Shown here in pieces: positions 42,524 to 50,109 of a stretch of DNA of 64,000 nucleotides. The translations under genes were made by a program, and so were the position numbers. Each line of letters begins with the position of its first letter. Position 1 is the stretch's first letter. The DNA is from Paenibacillus athensensis (GTDB lineage: Bacteria > Bacillota > Bacilli > Paenibacillales > NBRC-103111). The notes beneath the pieces were generated by a model. That model was not told where the DNA came from. It did not search any database and saw only the letters and a list, made by a program, of their open reading frames with translations. The DNA lies in assembly GCF_004514475.2 (NCBI RefSeq), contig NZ_MYFO02000004.1, positions 186,001 to 250,000 of the forward strand, given 5' to 3'.

Positions 42524-42674
42524 GATAAAGGCAAACCTGGCGAAAGCCAGCGACGCAAAGCTACAGGGGCTTACGATCCCGCCTGCGGGACGCCGGTTGC
42601 CAGCCAGCTGCCGAAGGACAGGTTGCGCTCAGCGAATGCGAGCCCCTACCGTCGGATCTCGAGGTAGGGCTTTT
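42524..42674 (+). promoter_or_regulatory. Class I cyclic-di-GMP riboswitch (GEMM-I) with terminator
   Basis: The aptamer begins near GATAAAGGCAAACC, followed by a GAAA-capped hairpin (CTGGCGAAAGCCAG), the highly conserved GACGCAAAGC, the P3 region (GATCCCGCCTGCGGGA) and the closing GCTGCCGAAGG near 42615. These match GEMM-I in order and spacing. The expression platform is GCCCCTACC...GGTAGGGC (42642-42670) followed by TTTT, a terminator whose left arm could instead pair with AGGGGCT in the aptamer. It precedes the 99-residue gene by 50 bases. Confidence 0.88.
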
Positions 42675-42725
42675 GATATGAAACTCGGCAGTCCATCAAA
42701 CATTACAAAGGGGGACATTTCAGGC

Positions 42726-43025
42726 ATGCAGCCAGAATGGACGCACAATGAAGAAGCGGTGCTTACGTCAATGAACGGCAGCCAGATCCGGCTCATTCCG
42801 TCAAGCGACGGGCCGAAGCTGCTGATTGACCGGGAGGAGTATTTGCTGAAGGAATCGTGCTGGGACGTGGAGATGTTTCACGGGCGCAGCAGCAGCATTC
42901 TGATTTTTTACTGGAAGGGCGAAGTGAAGCTGTCTGTCAAAATCCCGCCGCTGTCGCAGGTGGATGCCTTTTTGACCCGATTGTTCCAATGTCTGACCTT
43001 TAAAGCAAGAGCGGTATTGGCTTGA
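42726..43025 (+). CDS. Unknown 99-residue protein under cyclic-di-GMP riboswitch control
   Basis: A soluble, mixed alpha/beta protein: NEEAVLTSMNGSQIRLIPSSDG, KLLIDREEYLLKE, SSSILIFYWKGEVKLSVKIPPLSQVDAFLTRLFQCL. No signal peptide, membrane segment or known domain is recognised. ATG 42726 follows AAAGGGGGA at about 10 bases and the gene has its own terminator, so it is the sole target of the riboswitch. Control by c-di-GMP suggests a role in motility, surface or biofilm behaviour, but nothing in its sequence shows which. Confidence 0.75.
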   Translation: MQPEWTHNEEAVLTSMNGSQIRLIPSSDGPKLLIDREEYLLKESCWDVEMFHGRSSSILIFYWKGEVKLSVKIPPLSQVDAFLTRLFQCLTFKARAVLA

Positions 43026-43029
43026 AGCA

Positions 43030-43051
43030 AAGCGGCCAAAGCCGCTTTTTT
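43030..43051 (+). terminator. Terminator of the riboswitch-controlled gene
   Basis: AAGCGGC-CAAA-GCCGCTT hairpin with a T run, starting 5 bases after the stop. Confidence 0.92.
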
Positions 43052-43204
43052 GTTGCCGAAAATCGGACATCCGGTGCGGATTTGCCGTGGGCCGTCGCCG
43101 GACAGGCTCCAAACCTCCCTCAAGCGCATAAAATAAAGGAAACGTCATGCTGCCGCTGCGAGAAGGAGGGGGACCGGGATTGTTTGTCATTTGCGTAAAA
43201 AGCG

Positions 43205-43233
43205 TTGTCGGACTCCGGCAGGAGCGATATAAT
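43205..43233 (+). promoter_or_regulatory. Promoter of the DHH phosphoesterase gene
   Basis: TTGTCG (43205-43210), a 17-base spacer and a perfect TATAAT (43228-43233), about 54 bases before the start. Confidence 0.72.
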
Positions 43234-43286
43234 AATGATGAATACATAGCAAGTAGTTCTTGGGAACTATCGGGAGGAGTACATAG

Positions 43287-44201
43287 ATGAGATTGATTAC
43301 ACGTTCGGATTTTGACGGTCTGGTCTGCGCCATGCTGTTCAAAAAGCTCAATATGGTGGACGAAATGAAATTCGTGCATCCGAAGGATATGCAGGACGGC
43401 TTGATCGAAGTGAATGAAAACGACATTCTCGCCAATGTGCCATACGTTCCCGGCTGCGGCCTCTGGTTCGACCATCATTCCAGCGAGCTGGAGCGCATGG
43501 GCGAGAAGGTGGAGTTCAAGGGCGAGACGCGCATGGCGCCAAGCGCCGCCCGCGTCGTGTACGACTATTACGGCGGCAAAGCCGTTTTTGGCGATATTGA
43601 CGACATTATGCGCGGGGTGGACAAAGCCGATGCGGCGCAGTTCAGCAAGGAAGATATTTTGAATCCGCAGGGTTGGGATTTGCTCTCGTTCATCATGGAT
43701 GCGCGTACGGGCCTTGGCCGCTACCGCGATTACAATATCAGCAATTATCAACTGATGGAGCAGCTGGTGGATCACTGCGCAACGATGAGCGTGGACGAGA
43801 TCATGCAGCTGCCGGACGTGAAGCAGCGCGTCGACCGCTATTTTGAGCTGGATGCGCAGTACCGCGAGATGCTGCAGAAATATACGCGCACGGAAGGCAA
43901 TGTCATTATTACCGATCTGCGCGATGTGGAGACGATTTATCCGGGCAACCGCTTTATGGTGTACGCGCTGAACCCGGAACAGAACATCTCGATCTGGATC
44001 GTCGACGGCCGCAATAAGCAAAATTGTGTATTCGCTTGCGGACACAGCATCGTGAACCGTACATCGAAGACAAACGTTGGCGCGTTGATGCTCAAAAACG
44101 GCGGTGGCGGCCATCATGCCGCCGGTACGTGTCAGGTCCCTTACGAGCAGGCGGAAGCGGTACTGCAGGAGCTTGTGGCCACGATGAGACAGGACGGATA
44201 A
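43287..44201 (+). CDS. DHH/DHHA1 family phosphoesterase
   Basis: A 304-residue protein with the DHH motifs SDFDGLVCA (residues 7-15), a VDKAD motif and DHHSSE, and the C-terminal DHHA1 motif GGGGHHAAGTC. These coordinate manganese for cleavage of phosphoester or phosphodiester bonds, as in exopolyphosphatase, NrnA-type nanoRNase or related enzymes. The gene is single, with its own promoter and terminator. GGGAGGAG lies 9 bases before the ATG. The precise substrate cannot be told from the sequence. Confidence 0.87.
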   Translation: MRLITRSDFDGLVCAMLFKKLNMVDEMKFVHPKDMQDGLIEVNENDILANVPYVPGCGLWFDHHSSELERMGEKVEFKGETRMAPSAARVVYDYYGGKAVFGDIDDIMRGVDKADAAQFSKEDILNPQGWDLLSFIMDARTGLGRYRDYNISNYQLMEQLVDHCATMSVDEIMQLPDVKQRVDRYFELDAQYREMLQKYTRTEGNVIITDLRDVETIYPGNRFMVYALNPEQNISIWIVDGRNKQNCVFACGHSIVNRTSKTNVGALMLKNGGGGHHAAGTCQVPYEQAEAVLQELVATMRQDG

Positions 44202-44236
44202 GATCAGCTTGGACATCGCAGGGGCTTCCTGAAGAG

Positions 44237-44289
44237 GCCGCAAATGCTGCAGCGTACTGATGGGGTGCGCTCAGTGTTTGCGGCTTTTT
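44237..44289 (+). terminator. Terminator of the DHH phosphoesterase gene
   Basis: GCCGCAAA and TTTGCGGC enclose an inner AGCG/CGCT pair and are followed by TTTTT, 36 bases after the stop. It separates this gene from the cassette downstream. Confidence 0.85.
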
Positions 44290-44378
44290 GGCTTGACCGA
44301 CTTGACGTTGTGCGCGATAGCGGTCTTGCGCGGCGGGAAGTTGAACAGCAAGGAATGAATGAAGATGAGGTGAGCGGC

Positions 44379-45023
44379 ATGAAGGAGCAGCGGACACAGA
44401 GGCAGCAGCGGGGGGACGCAGACAAGTCGGCGGAGCAGCAGGTGCGTTTGAGCGAGCAGGCGGCGTCCGTGCCAGGCGGGCTGCTGCAGCTTCAGCGGAC
44501 GCTGGGCAATCGAGCATTTGGACGGTGGCTGGGCGGCACGCTTGTGCAAAGAGGCAGCAAGCCTGGGAAGGAAGCGGAGAGCCCGGCCGACAAGCTGCCG
44601 CCGGTCGATCCGGACTTGAACATCATTTGCTGGAGATCGGTCGGCAAATACAAATATTTTCAGGGCGATTTCACCCGAGAGCAATACGAGCAATTTGAAT
44701 GGGGCTACAAGGATGGAAGCGATGCGGCGAAAGCGATGCTCGTCAACGATGGCGATACGGAGGTCACCGATCCCGGCTCGATTCCGGACGGCGCGGCGGT
44801 CGGCTTGTACCGGGCCAAAGCTTCAAGCGACGGCTATACGCTGGCGCATGTGATGGTGGCCAAGGGCGGCGGTATTTGTCTGGGCAGCAACAATGGTTGT
44901 ATTGGCGGCACTGCCAACTGGTCGGAGTACGATTTGGGCAAGCAGTTTGACTGGAAAAGCGGTCAGCCTACGCTGCAAATTGGCGATTTCACGCAAAAAT
45001 GGAAAATCTATTACCGATTGTAA
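44379..45023 (+). CDS. Putative effector with LQRTLGNRA leader motif and Cys/His domain
   Basis: A 214-residue protein. Residues 1-34 are Gln/Arg-rich and disordered; residues 35-58 hold LLQLQRTLGNRAFGRWL...LVQRG, the type of N-terminal motif I know from DUF4157 proteins and other cargo of extracellular contractile injection systems. The C-terminal domain (about 76-214) has C84 (NIICWRSV), H157 (YTLAHVMVAKGGGICLGSN), C167 and C174, a layout compatible with a papain- or NlpC/P60-like Cys-His site; this is inference. ATG 44379 follows GAGGTGAG; ATG 44355 lacks proper spacing. The next gene starts 20 bases later and shares the leader. Confidence 0.7.
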   Translation: MKEQRTQRQQRGDADKSAEQQVRLSEQAASVPGGLLQLQRTLGNRAFGRWLGGTLVQRGSKPGKEAESPADKLPPVDPDLNIICWRSVGKYKYFQGDFTREQYEQFEWGYKDGSDAAKAMLVNDGDTEVTDPGSIPDGAAVGLYRAKASSDGYTLAHVMVAKGGGICLGSNNGCIGGTANWSEYDLGKQFDWKSGQPTLQIGDFTQKWKIYYRL

Positions 45024-45042
45024 CGAGCATAGGAGGGATTTG

Positions 45043-47538
45043 ATGAACATGTATGCAGGCGGGCGCCGCTTGTCGAAGAAGTCGATCAAGCGCAAGGCCG
45101 CAACCGGCTCCGGCTTGCAGGAGGAGGTGCGCCCGCTTGCGGGAAGCGAGCCATCGGCTTTGTCCGCGCCGCTCCAGCTTCGCCGCTGGCAGGAAACGCT
45201 GGGCAACCGCGCAACGCAGCAGCTCGTGCAGCGCCAGCTGGCGCTGCCGTCGATTGTGGCTGCCGGTCCATCCGCAAACTCAGCCGGCGCGCATGCCAGC
45301 AAGCGTGGTTCCGGCGGGGCTTTTCGTCCGAACGGCGGCTCCGGGCTGGTCGTGCAGCGCGTGCTTTCCCAATTCCGGTTTAATGAAGAGCAGAAGACTG
45401 AGGGGAATGCCAACAACATTGCGATTGCCGATGTGCTGATTGCCGGCCGCACCCCCTCTCCGTTCACGGGCACGATGGGCGCGCATTCAACGGCATGGGT
45501 CGCCCATATCGATGCCGTCCGCAGGCAGATGATCGGTTATCATCTGGACGAGGTTTGCAGCTACATGACCGACTTTTCGATCAAGCAGCTGAACTCGCCG
45601 CTGCTGCGGCTTACCCAATATATACATAGTGACCATCGCGAAAAGCTGAAATTGGCCGGCGAGTCTTTGCAATTAGCCGTGCTTCAGATTGCACCTTTTA
45701 AAGACGAGAGCAATATTACCAGTGCGCAGCCGGTTGTGGCGGGCCTGCAGAAGCTGCTGGGCTCGTTGCTGACCTTTGTCAACTATTTGCCGATGGCGAC
45801 GGTGGCGGGCGGAGATCCGGGAGGAAACGGCGAGGGGCCAGCGCGCACGCTGCTCAATCTGCACGAGACAGCCGGCTCGGCCAAGGATTATATCGACGGG
45901 GCGAAAGAAGATATTGTAAGCGAGAAGATGAAGGATGAGCCGTCGGAGGAGAAGCTCCAGGGCTACGGGGAGACGATTTCCAGCTACGAACAACTGCTCA
46001 AAGATGTGAAAAAGGAAGACTCCGCAGTCGACCTTGACAAGCAGGAGCCGTTGAAAAAGAAAGTTCAGGAGCAACTGCGCAAAATGTTTGCAGCGGAAAC
46101 GCCCGGCGTCTTTGCGCAAACCCGTATCGGGAAGCAGGATGCGCAGCTGATCTGCGAAATCTGGGCGCTTGGCCTGCAGCATTATCTGGAAACCGTCAAG
46201 TCCGCATACCCGTATTCCTACACGTTGGCCGGCTGGAATGATGAGAAGCAGCTTGGCAAGGAAGTGCGGCTGCTGCTTGAGCGTCAGGCTGAAGCGTATG
46301 AGGTCGACAATGAGTTCAAGCTGCAAAGCAACAAGAATATCTCCACGTATATCCTGCAGCTGCTGCGCGGACAACAGGGCTTTGCCAAGCTGGGCAAGGA
46401 GCACGAAGCTCCGCTTGAAGACGTGCTAGGCAAGCAGGCGGAAAGCTCGGCTGCCGGCGTCGGTCTTTCCGATTTTGCCAGTGAAAGCAAGGGCACGTTC
46501 ATGAGCTCGATTTTTCTCGACGAGGACGGGAAGGTCGGCGATGTGTTCATTCAAGGGCGGACGCCCAAGCCGTTTTCCAGCTCGGAGGGCATGGGAGCGC
46601 ATTCGACGGCATGGACGGCCCATGTGGACGCCGTGCGTACGACAATGAGCGGCAAGACGGTCAAGGACGCCGGAGGCGCGTTGGCCAAGCTGGCGAGTCA
46701 GGCGCTTTCCGCTCCGGCTTTTACGGAGCTGTACGATCAGGTGGGCGAGAAGCAGGCTTATCAGCTGGAGAATGCGGCTGATTATTTGCGGAAGCTGCTG
46801 GATCAGCAAATCGATTTTGGCAACCTCACAGCGGCGCTGGGCCATTTGGAGCAATTGATATATTTGCACCTTAATTTTGTGAACCTGACGCCGCTTAGCA
46901 CCGTTTCGGGCGGCCACGTGCCGGGCGGGCGCAACGAGGGCCGTCATCGCCAGCTGCTGCAATCGTTTGAGCAAAACGAGCCGGAGGTTACGATGAATCT
47001 GAAAAGCGGACTGCGCGAGGCGATGTACGGATTGTTTGACGCCAATGCGATCGATAAATTTTCGCGGGATGAAGATAGCAAGGGCAAAGAGGCCGAAAAC
47101 CTCGAAACGAAGAAATGGCTTTACAGCCTGAATTCGCTGATGCATACATTGAAAACCGCGTACCCCAGATCTTATGCGGCTGCCGATTTTCGTGAATTTT
47201 TGCTGGACAAGCTGAATGCGCCGATTGAAGTGGTGATGGGCGGCTCGGAATACGAAAAAAGCGATAAAGAAAAGGACGTTGAACTGAACGAATTGAGCAA
47301 GAAGAAGAAAATTTCCAGCCTGCTGGACCCGAGCGAATGGAAGCTGGGACAAATGGTTCGAGTCGAACGTCCATACTTGGAGCACTACGATACGGGGGTT
47401 ATTTGCGGCCGATTGAACAAGGAAAGCCAGACGGTCAAGGTGCAATTTATTAACGAAAAGGACAAGGGCTCCTATCAGATTTACAACATCATCGGTATGG
47501 AGTCCTATCCGGTCGATGAAGTAACGCCGCTGCTGTGA
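45043..47538 (+). CDS. 831-residue protein with LGNRA leader motif and duplicated GAHSTAW module
   Basis: Residues 1-42 are basic and disordered; 43-64 hold LQLRRWQETLGNRATQQLVQR, the same leader type as the upstream gene. Two copies of a module of about 145 residues follow, at about 129-275 and 499-655, each with a V-I-GRTPxPF start, MGAHSTAWxAHxDAVR (H148/H520) and FVNxxPxxTVxGGxxPGGxxEGxxR. Long helical regions separate them. The last 70 residues look like an SH3-type barrel (KLGQMVRVERPYLEHYDTGVICGRL). GGAGGG precedes ATG 45043. No known family is recognised; conserved His, Asp and Arg suggest an enzymatic or binding module. Lower GC than neighbours. Confidence 0.7.
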   Translation: MNMYAGGRRLSKKSIKRKAATGSGLQEEVRPLAGSEPSALSAPLQLRRWQETLGNRATQQLVQRQLALPSIVAAGPSANSAGAHASKRGSGGAFRPNGGSGLVVQRVLSQFRFNEEQKTEGNANNIAIADVLIAGRTPSPFTGTMGAHSTAWVAHIDAVRRQMIGYHLDEVCSYMTDFSIKQLNSPLLRLTQYIHSDHREKLKLAGESLQLAVLQIAPFKDESNITSAQPVVAGLQKLLGSLLTFVNYLPMATVAGGDPGGNGEGPARTLLNLHETAGSAKDYIDGAKEDIVSEKMKDEPSEEKLQGYGETISSYEQLLKDVKKEDSAVDLDKQEPLKKKVQEQLRKMFAAETPGVFAQTRIGKQDAQLICEIWALGLQHYLETVKSAYPYSYTLAGWNDEKQLGKEVRLLLERQAEAYEVDNEFKLQSNKNISTYILQLLRGQQGFAKLGKEHEAPLEDVLGKQAESSAAGVGLSDFASESKGTFMSSIFLDEDGKVGDVFIQGRTPKPFSSSEGMGAHSTAWTAHVDAVRTTMSGKTVKDAGGALAKLASQALSAPAFTELYDQVGEKQAYQLENAADYLRKLLDQQIDFGNLTAALGHLEQLIYLHLNFVNLTPLSTVSGGHVPGGRNEGRHRQLLQSFEQNEPEVTMNLKSGLREAMYGLFDANAIDKFSRDEDSKGKEAENLETKKWLYSLNSLMHTLKTAYPRSYAAADFREFLLDKLNAPIEVVMGGSEYEKSDKEKDVELNELSKKKKISSLLDPSEWKLGQMVRVERPYLEHYDTGVICGRLNKESQTVKVQFINEKDKGSYQIYNIIGMESYPVDEVTPLL

Positions 47539-47613
47539 GCGGCAGACCGGACTTATGCAGCCGCAGCGGACAGTTGCGGCCCAATAATCACCTTAACCGT
47601 TGCGGCACATACA

Positions 47614-47694
47614 AACAACCCTTTTCCGCGCCATTCGCAAGCCTTGTCCCGCCTGATAAGGGCAAGGAGCCGCGTTTGCCGGAAAAGGGTTGTT
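47614..47694. repeat. 81-base nested inverted repeat between convergent genes
   Basis: Outer arms AACAACCCTTTTCCG and CGGAAAAGGGTTGTT match perfectly over 15 bp; an inner stem CTTGTCCC/GGGCAAG (one bulge) lies at 47643-47666. It ends 12 bases from the next gene's stop. Not followed by a T run on either strand. Confidence 0.8.
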
Positions 47695-47706
47695 AGCTGC
47701 GTTGGC

Positions 47707-48867
47707 TTACTTCGCTGTCGCGCCGCCGCCCTTAAAAATATGGCCTGAAGCCCAGTACTGGTAAAGGTTGCATTCAATCCGGCCGTTGAACAGCTTGCGC
47801 TTCTTGTCGGCGCGGCGGGCCATGTAATGCTCCAACTGGCGGCTCGGGCTGAGAATAAACACGCTCCACGTAGGCAGCTGCCCCGTGATCGAGCCGAGCT
47901 GTCGCAGCGCCTGCTCCACCTCGCGTGAATCGCCAAGCCGTTCGCCGTAAGGCGGGTTGGTGATCAAGCAGCCGTTCTCGCCGATGGGCCGCGCCTTGGC
48001 GACAGGCTCCACGCGCAGCGCGAACTGCTTGGAGAGGCCCGCGGCTTTGGCGGCGGCGAGCGCCACATCGATGGCTTTGGCATCGATGTCGCTGCCGACG
48101 ATGTCCAGCGGCACATCGTCGCGAACGGCGTCGTAGGCCTCGTCGCGGGCCGCTTCCCACAGCTCGGGCGGGACGACGTTGTCCCACGCCTCGCTTGGGA
48201 AGCTGCGGCGCAGGCCCGGCGCGATATTCCAGCCAATCATCGCCGCCTCGATCGGAATCGTACCCGATCCGCAGAACGGATCGTAGAGCGGGCGATCGGC
48301 GCGCCAGCGGCTGAGCAGCACCATCGCCGCCGCCATCGTCTCCTTGAGCGGCGCCTCGGTGACGAGCTTGCGGTAGCCGCGCTTGTGCAGGCTTGGGCCG
48401 GTCGTGTCGATCGTCAGCGTGGCGATATCGTTCAGCAGCGCGACCTCGATCACGTAGCGCGGGCCTTGCTCGGCGAACCATTCGGTGCCGTAGCGCAGCT
48501 TCATTTTTTCCACAATCGCTTTTTTAACAATGCCTTGACAGGCGGGAACGCTGGACAGCTGCGATTTATGCGACCGGCCCTGCACCGGAAATTCGGCGTC
48601 CTCCGGCAGCCATTCCGGCCAGTCGAGCGCCCTGGTGCCTTCAAACAGCTCGTCAAAGGTACGGGCCGTGAATTGGCCCATCAGCACGAGCACGCGGTCG
48701 GCGGTGCGCAGCCATAGATTGGCGCGGGCAATGGCCAGCGGATCGGCTTTAAACACCACCCGTCCGTTCTCGACGGTGGCGTCGGCGTAGCCAAGCTCGC
48801 GGATTTCGCGGGCGACGACGGCTTCAAGGCCCATCGGGCAGGTGGCGATCAAAATTAGTTGCTGCAT
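47707..48867 (-). CDS. THUMP-domain rRNA/RNA guanine-N2 methyltransferase, YpsC-like (RlmL type)
   Basis: A 386-residue enzyme. The N-terminal part (about 1-165) contains a ferredoxin-like/THUMP RNA-binding region starting LILIATCPMGLEAVVAREI; the C-terminal methyltransferase has PLYDPFCGSGTIPIEAAMIG (SAM binding) and the catalytic NPPY (CLITNPPYGERLG). Family members methylate a guanine of 23S rRNA (RlmL N-terminal half, B. subtilis YpsC). ATG 48867 was chosen because AGGAAGGG lies 10 bases upstream; an earlier ATG at 48876 abuts the site. Confidence 0.9.
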   Translation of the reverse strand: MQQLILIATCPMGLEAVVAREIRELGYADATVENGRVVFKADPLAIARANLWLRTADRVLVLMGQFTARTFDELFEGTRALDWPEWLPEDAEFPVQGRSHKSQLSSVPACQGIVKKAIVEKMKLRYGTEWFAEQGPRYVIEVALLNDIATLTIDTTGPSLHKRGYRKLVTEAPLKETMAAAMVLLSRWRADRPLYDPFCGSGTIPIEAAMIGWNIAPGLRRSFPSEAWDNVVPPELWEAARDEAYDAVRDDVPLDIVGSDIDAKAIDVALAAAKAAGLSKQFALRVEPVAKARPIGENGCLITNPPYGERLGDSREVEQALRQLGSITGQLPTWSVFILSPSRQLEHYMARRADKKRKLFNGRIECNLYQYWASGHIFKGGGATAK

Positions 48868-48999
48868 AACAGACATCCCTTCCTGTACGGCAAAATTTCG
48901 GCGAGTTGTGCGTCCGGGCAAAAACTCATACAATTAACAAGTATAGGGCAAAAGAGACGCACATACAAACACAAAAACGCCCGAAAGGAGCACGGCACA

Positions 49000-49638
49000 A
49001 TGGAAACGATGACGGCGGAAAGCTACGTCGAGAGTTTATATGAAGAGGATGCGCTCTTGCAGCGGGTCAAGCAAGGGATACGCGAGCGCAACATGCCGGA
49101 AATTTCGATTGCGCCCGGCTACGGCCGGCTGCTGACGATGCTGGTGCGGATGACGCGGGCCAAGCGGGTGCTGGAGATCGGCGCTTTGGGCGGCTACAGC
49201 GGAATTTGTCTGGCACGAGGTTTGGAGCAAGGCGGTAAGCTGGTTTCGCTGGAGCTGCGGCCCGAATTTGCCGAAGCGGCGCTGGCGCACATGCGTGAGG
49301 CGGGGCTGGGCGATTGCGTGGAGCTGAGAGTCGGCGAGGCGCTGGCGAGTCTCGAAGCGCTTGCGGCTGAAGGAGCGCGATTCGATCTGTTTTTTATCGA
49401 TGCGGACAAAGTGAATTATCCGAATTATTTGGAGGCGGCGATTGGGCTGGCCAATCCCGGCGCGATTATTGTTGGTGATAATACGCTGATGCGCGGCCGG
49501 GTCGTCAATCCCGAGGAGCGCAAGGCGTCGGTGGAGGCGATGCGGTTGTTCAACCGGCGAATTGCCGAAGACGAGCGGCTGGAGAGCACGATGCTGCCGG
49601 CCTATGACGGCTTGGCGCTTGCCAGGGTCAAAGATTAA
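49000..49638 (+). CDS. SAM-dependent O-methyltransferase (catechol/caffeoyl-CoA type)
   Basis: A 212-residue class I methyltransferase: VLEIGALGGYSGICLARGL is motif I, LVSLELRPEFAEAA follows, and LFFIDADKVNYPNYLEAAI holds the metal-binding Asp pattern of the cation-dependent O-methyltransferase family (DADK), with IVGDNTLMRGRV. Such enzymes methylate catechols or other hydroxylated small molecules. GAAAGGAG lies 9 bases before ATG 49000. It is divergent from the RNA methyltransferase gene and is followed by a strong terminator. Confidence 0.9.
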   Translation: METMTAESYVESLYEEDALLQRVKQGIRERNMPEISIAPGYGRLLTMLVRMTRAKRVLEIGALGGYSGICLARGLEQGGKLVSLELRPEFAEAALAHMREAGLGDCVELRVGEALASLEALAAEGARFDLFFIDADKVNYPNYLEAAIGLANPGAIIVGDNTLMRGRVVNPEERKASVEAMRLFNRRIAEDERLESTMLPAYDGLALARVKD

Positions 49639-49681
49639 CGCCGCTGCGCGTCATCCGGCGCTTGCAGCCGCTTCACGTTGC

Positions 49682-49747
49682 AATGCCCCCCTGCTGGGCG
49701 AAGATCAAGCCTGATTGGCTGGTTCTTCGCCCCGTAGGGGGGCATTT
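49682..49747. terminator. Large hairpin terminator
   Basis: AATGCCCCCCT and AGGGGGGCATT form the outer stem and GGGCGAAGA/TCTTCGCCC the inner stem, followed by TTTGTTG. It serves the methyltransferase gene and probably the minus-strand gene that ends at 49764. Confidence 0.88.
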
Positions 49748-49763
49748 TGTTGAACGGGGAACG

Positions 49764-49982
49764 TCAGGACGCCTTCCGTTTCAATACGAGCGGAGCTTCC
49801 GGCGTTTGCGGTACGGGACCGGGGGTTTGCAATTGGCTCAGCGGCTCATGAAGCGGGCTCTGGATAGCCGGATGGACGGCTTGCCGTTTGCGTGTCTGCA
49901 TCACGCCGATCATGTTCCAGTATACAAACAAGAGCTCGGCCAGCAGCACAATGAACGCAATCCTACGCCAGTTCAGCTTCAT
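49764..49982 (-). CDS. Small single-pass membrane protein, unknown (72 residues)
   Basis: ATG 49982 follows AGAGGA at 11 bases. The protein has a short basic start (KLNWRR), one membrane helix (IAFIVLLAELLFVYWNMIGVM) and a Pro/Gln-rich soluble tail. It is separated by 127 bases from the MFS gene upstream on the same strand and may be transcribed with it. No family is recognised. Confidence 0.65.
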   Translation of the reverse strand: MKLNWRRIAFIVLLAELLFVYWNMIGVMQTRKRQAVHPAIQSPLHEPLSQLQTPGPVPQTPEAPLVLKRKAS

Positions 49983-50109
49983 TATCGGGCAAATCCTCTC
50001 TTTCGGTTGTTGTCCATATATTACCATAGCTCGCCGACTAACAGCTACAGAAACTTTTTTTTCACAAAAGCTTGCTCGCCTCCTGCATACTGCTTCAAGC
50101 TTCTCTCGT

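Noticed and set aside
42801-44243. A 480-codon minus-strand frame opposite the DHH gene and the riboswitch target
   Set aside because: The opposite strand has a promoter, ribosome binding sites and recognisable DHH motifs; the antisense product is His/Arg/Gln-rich with no family.
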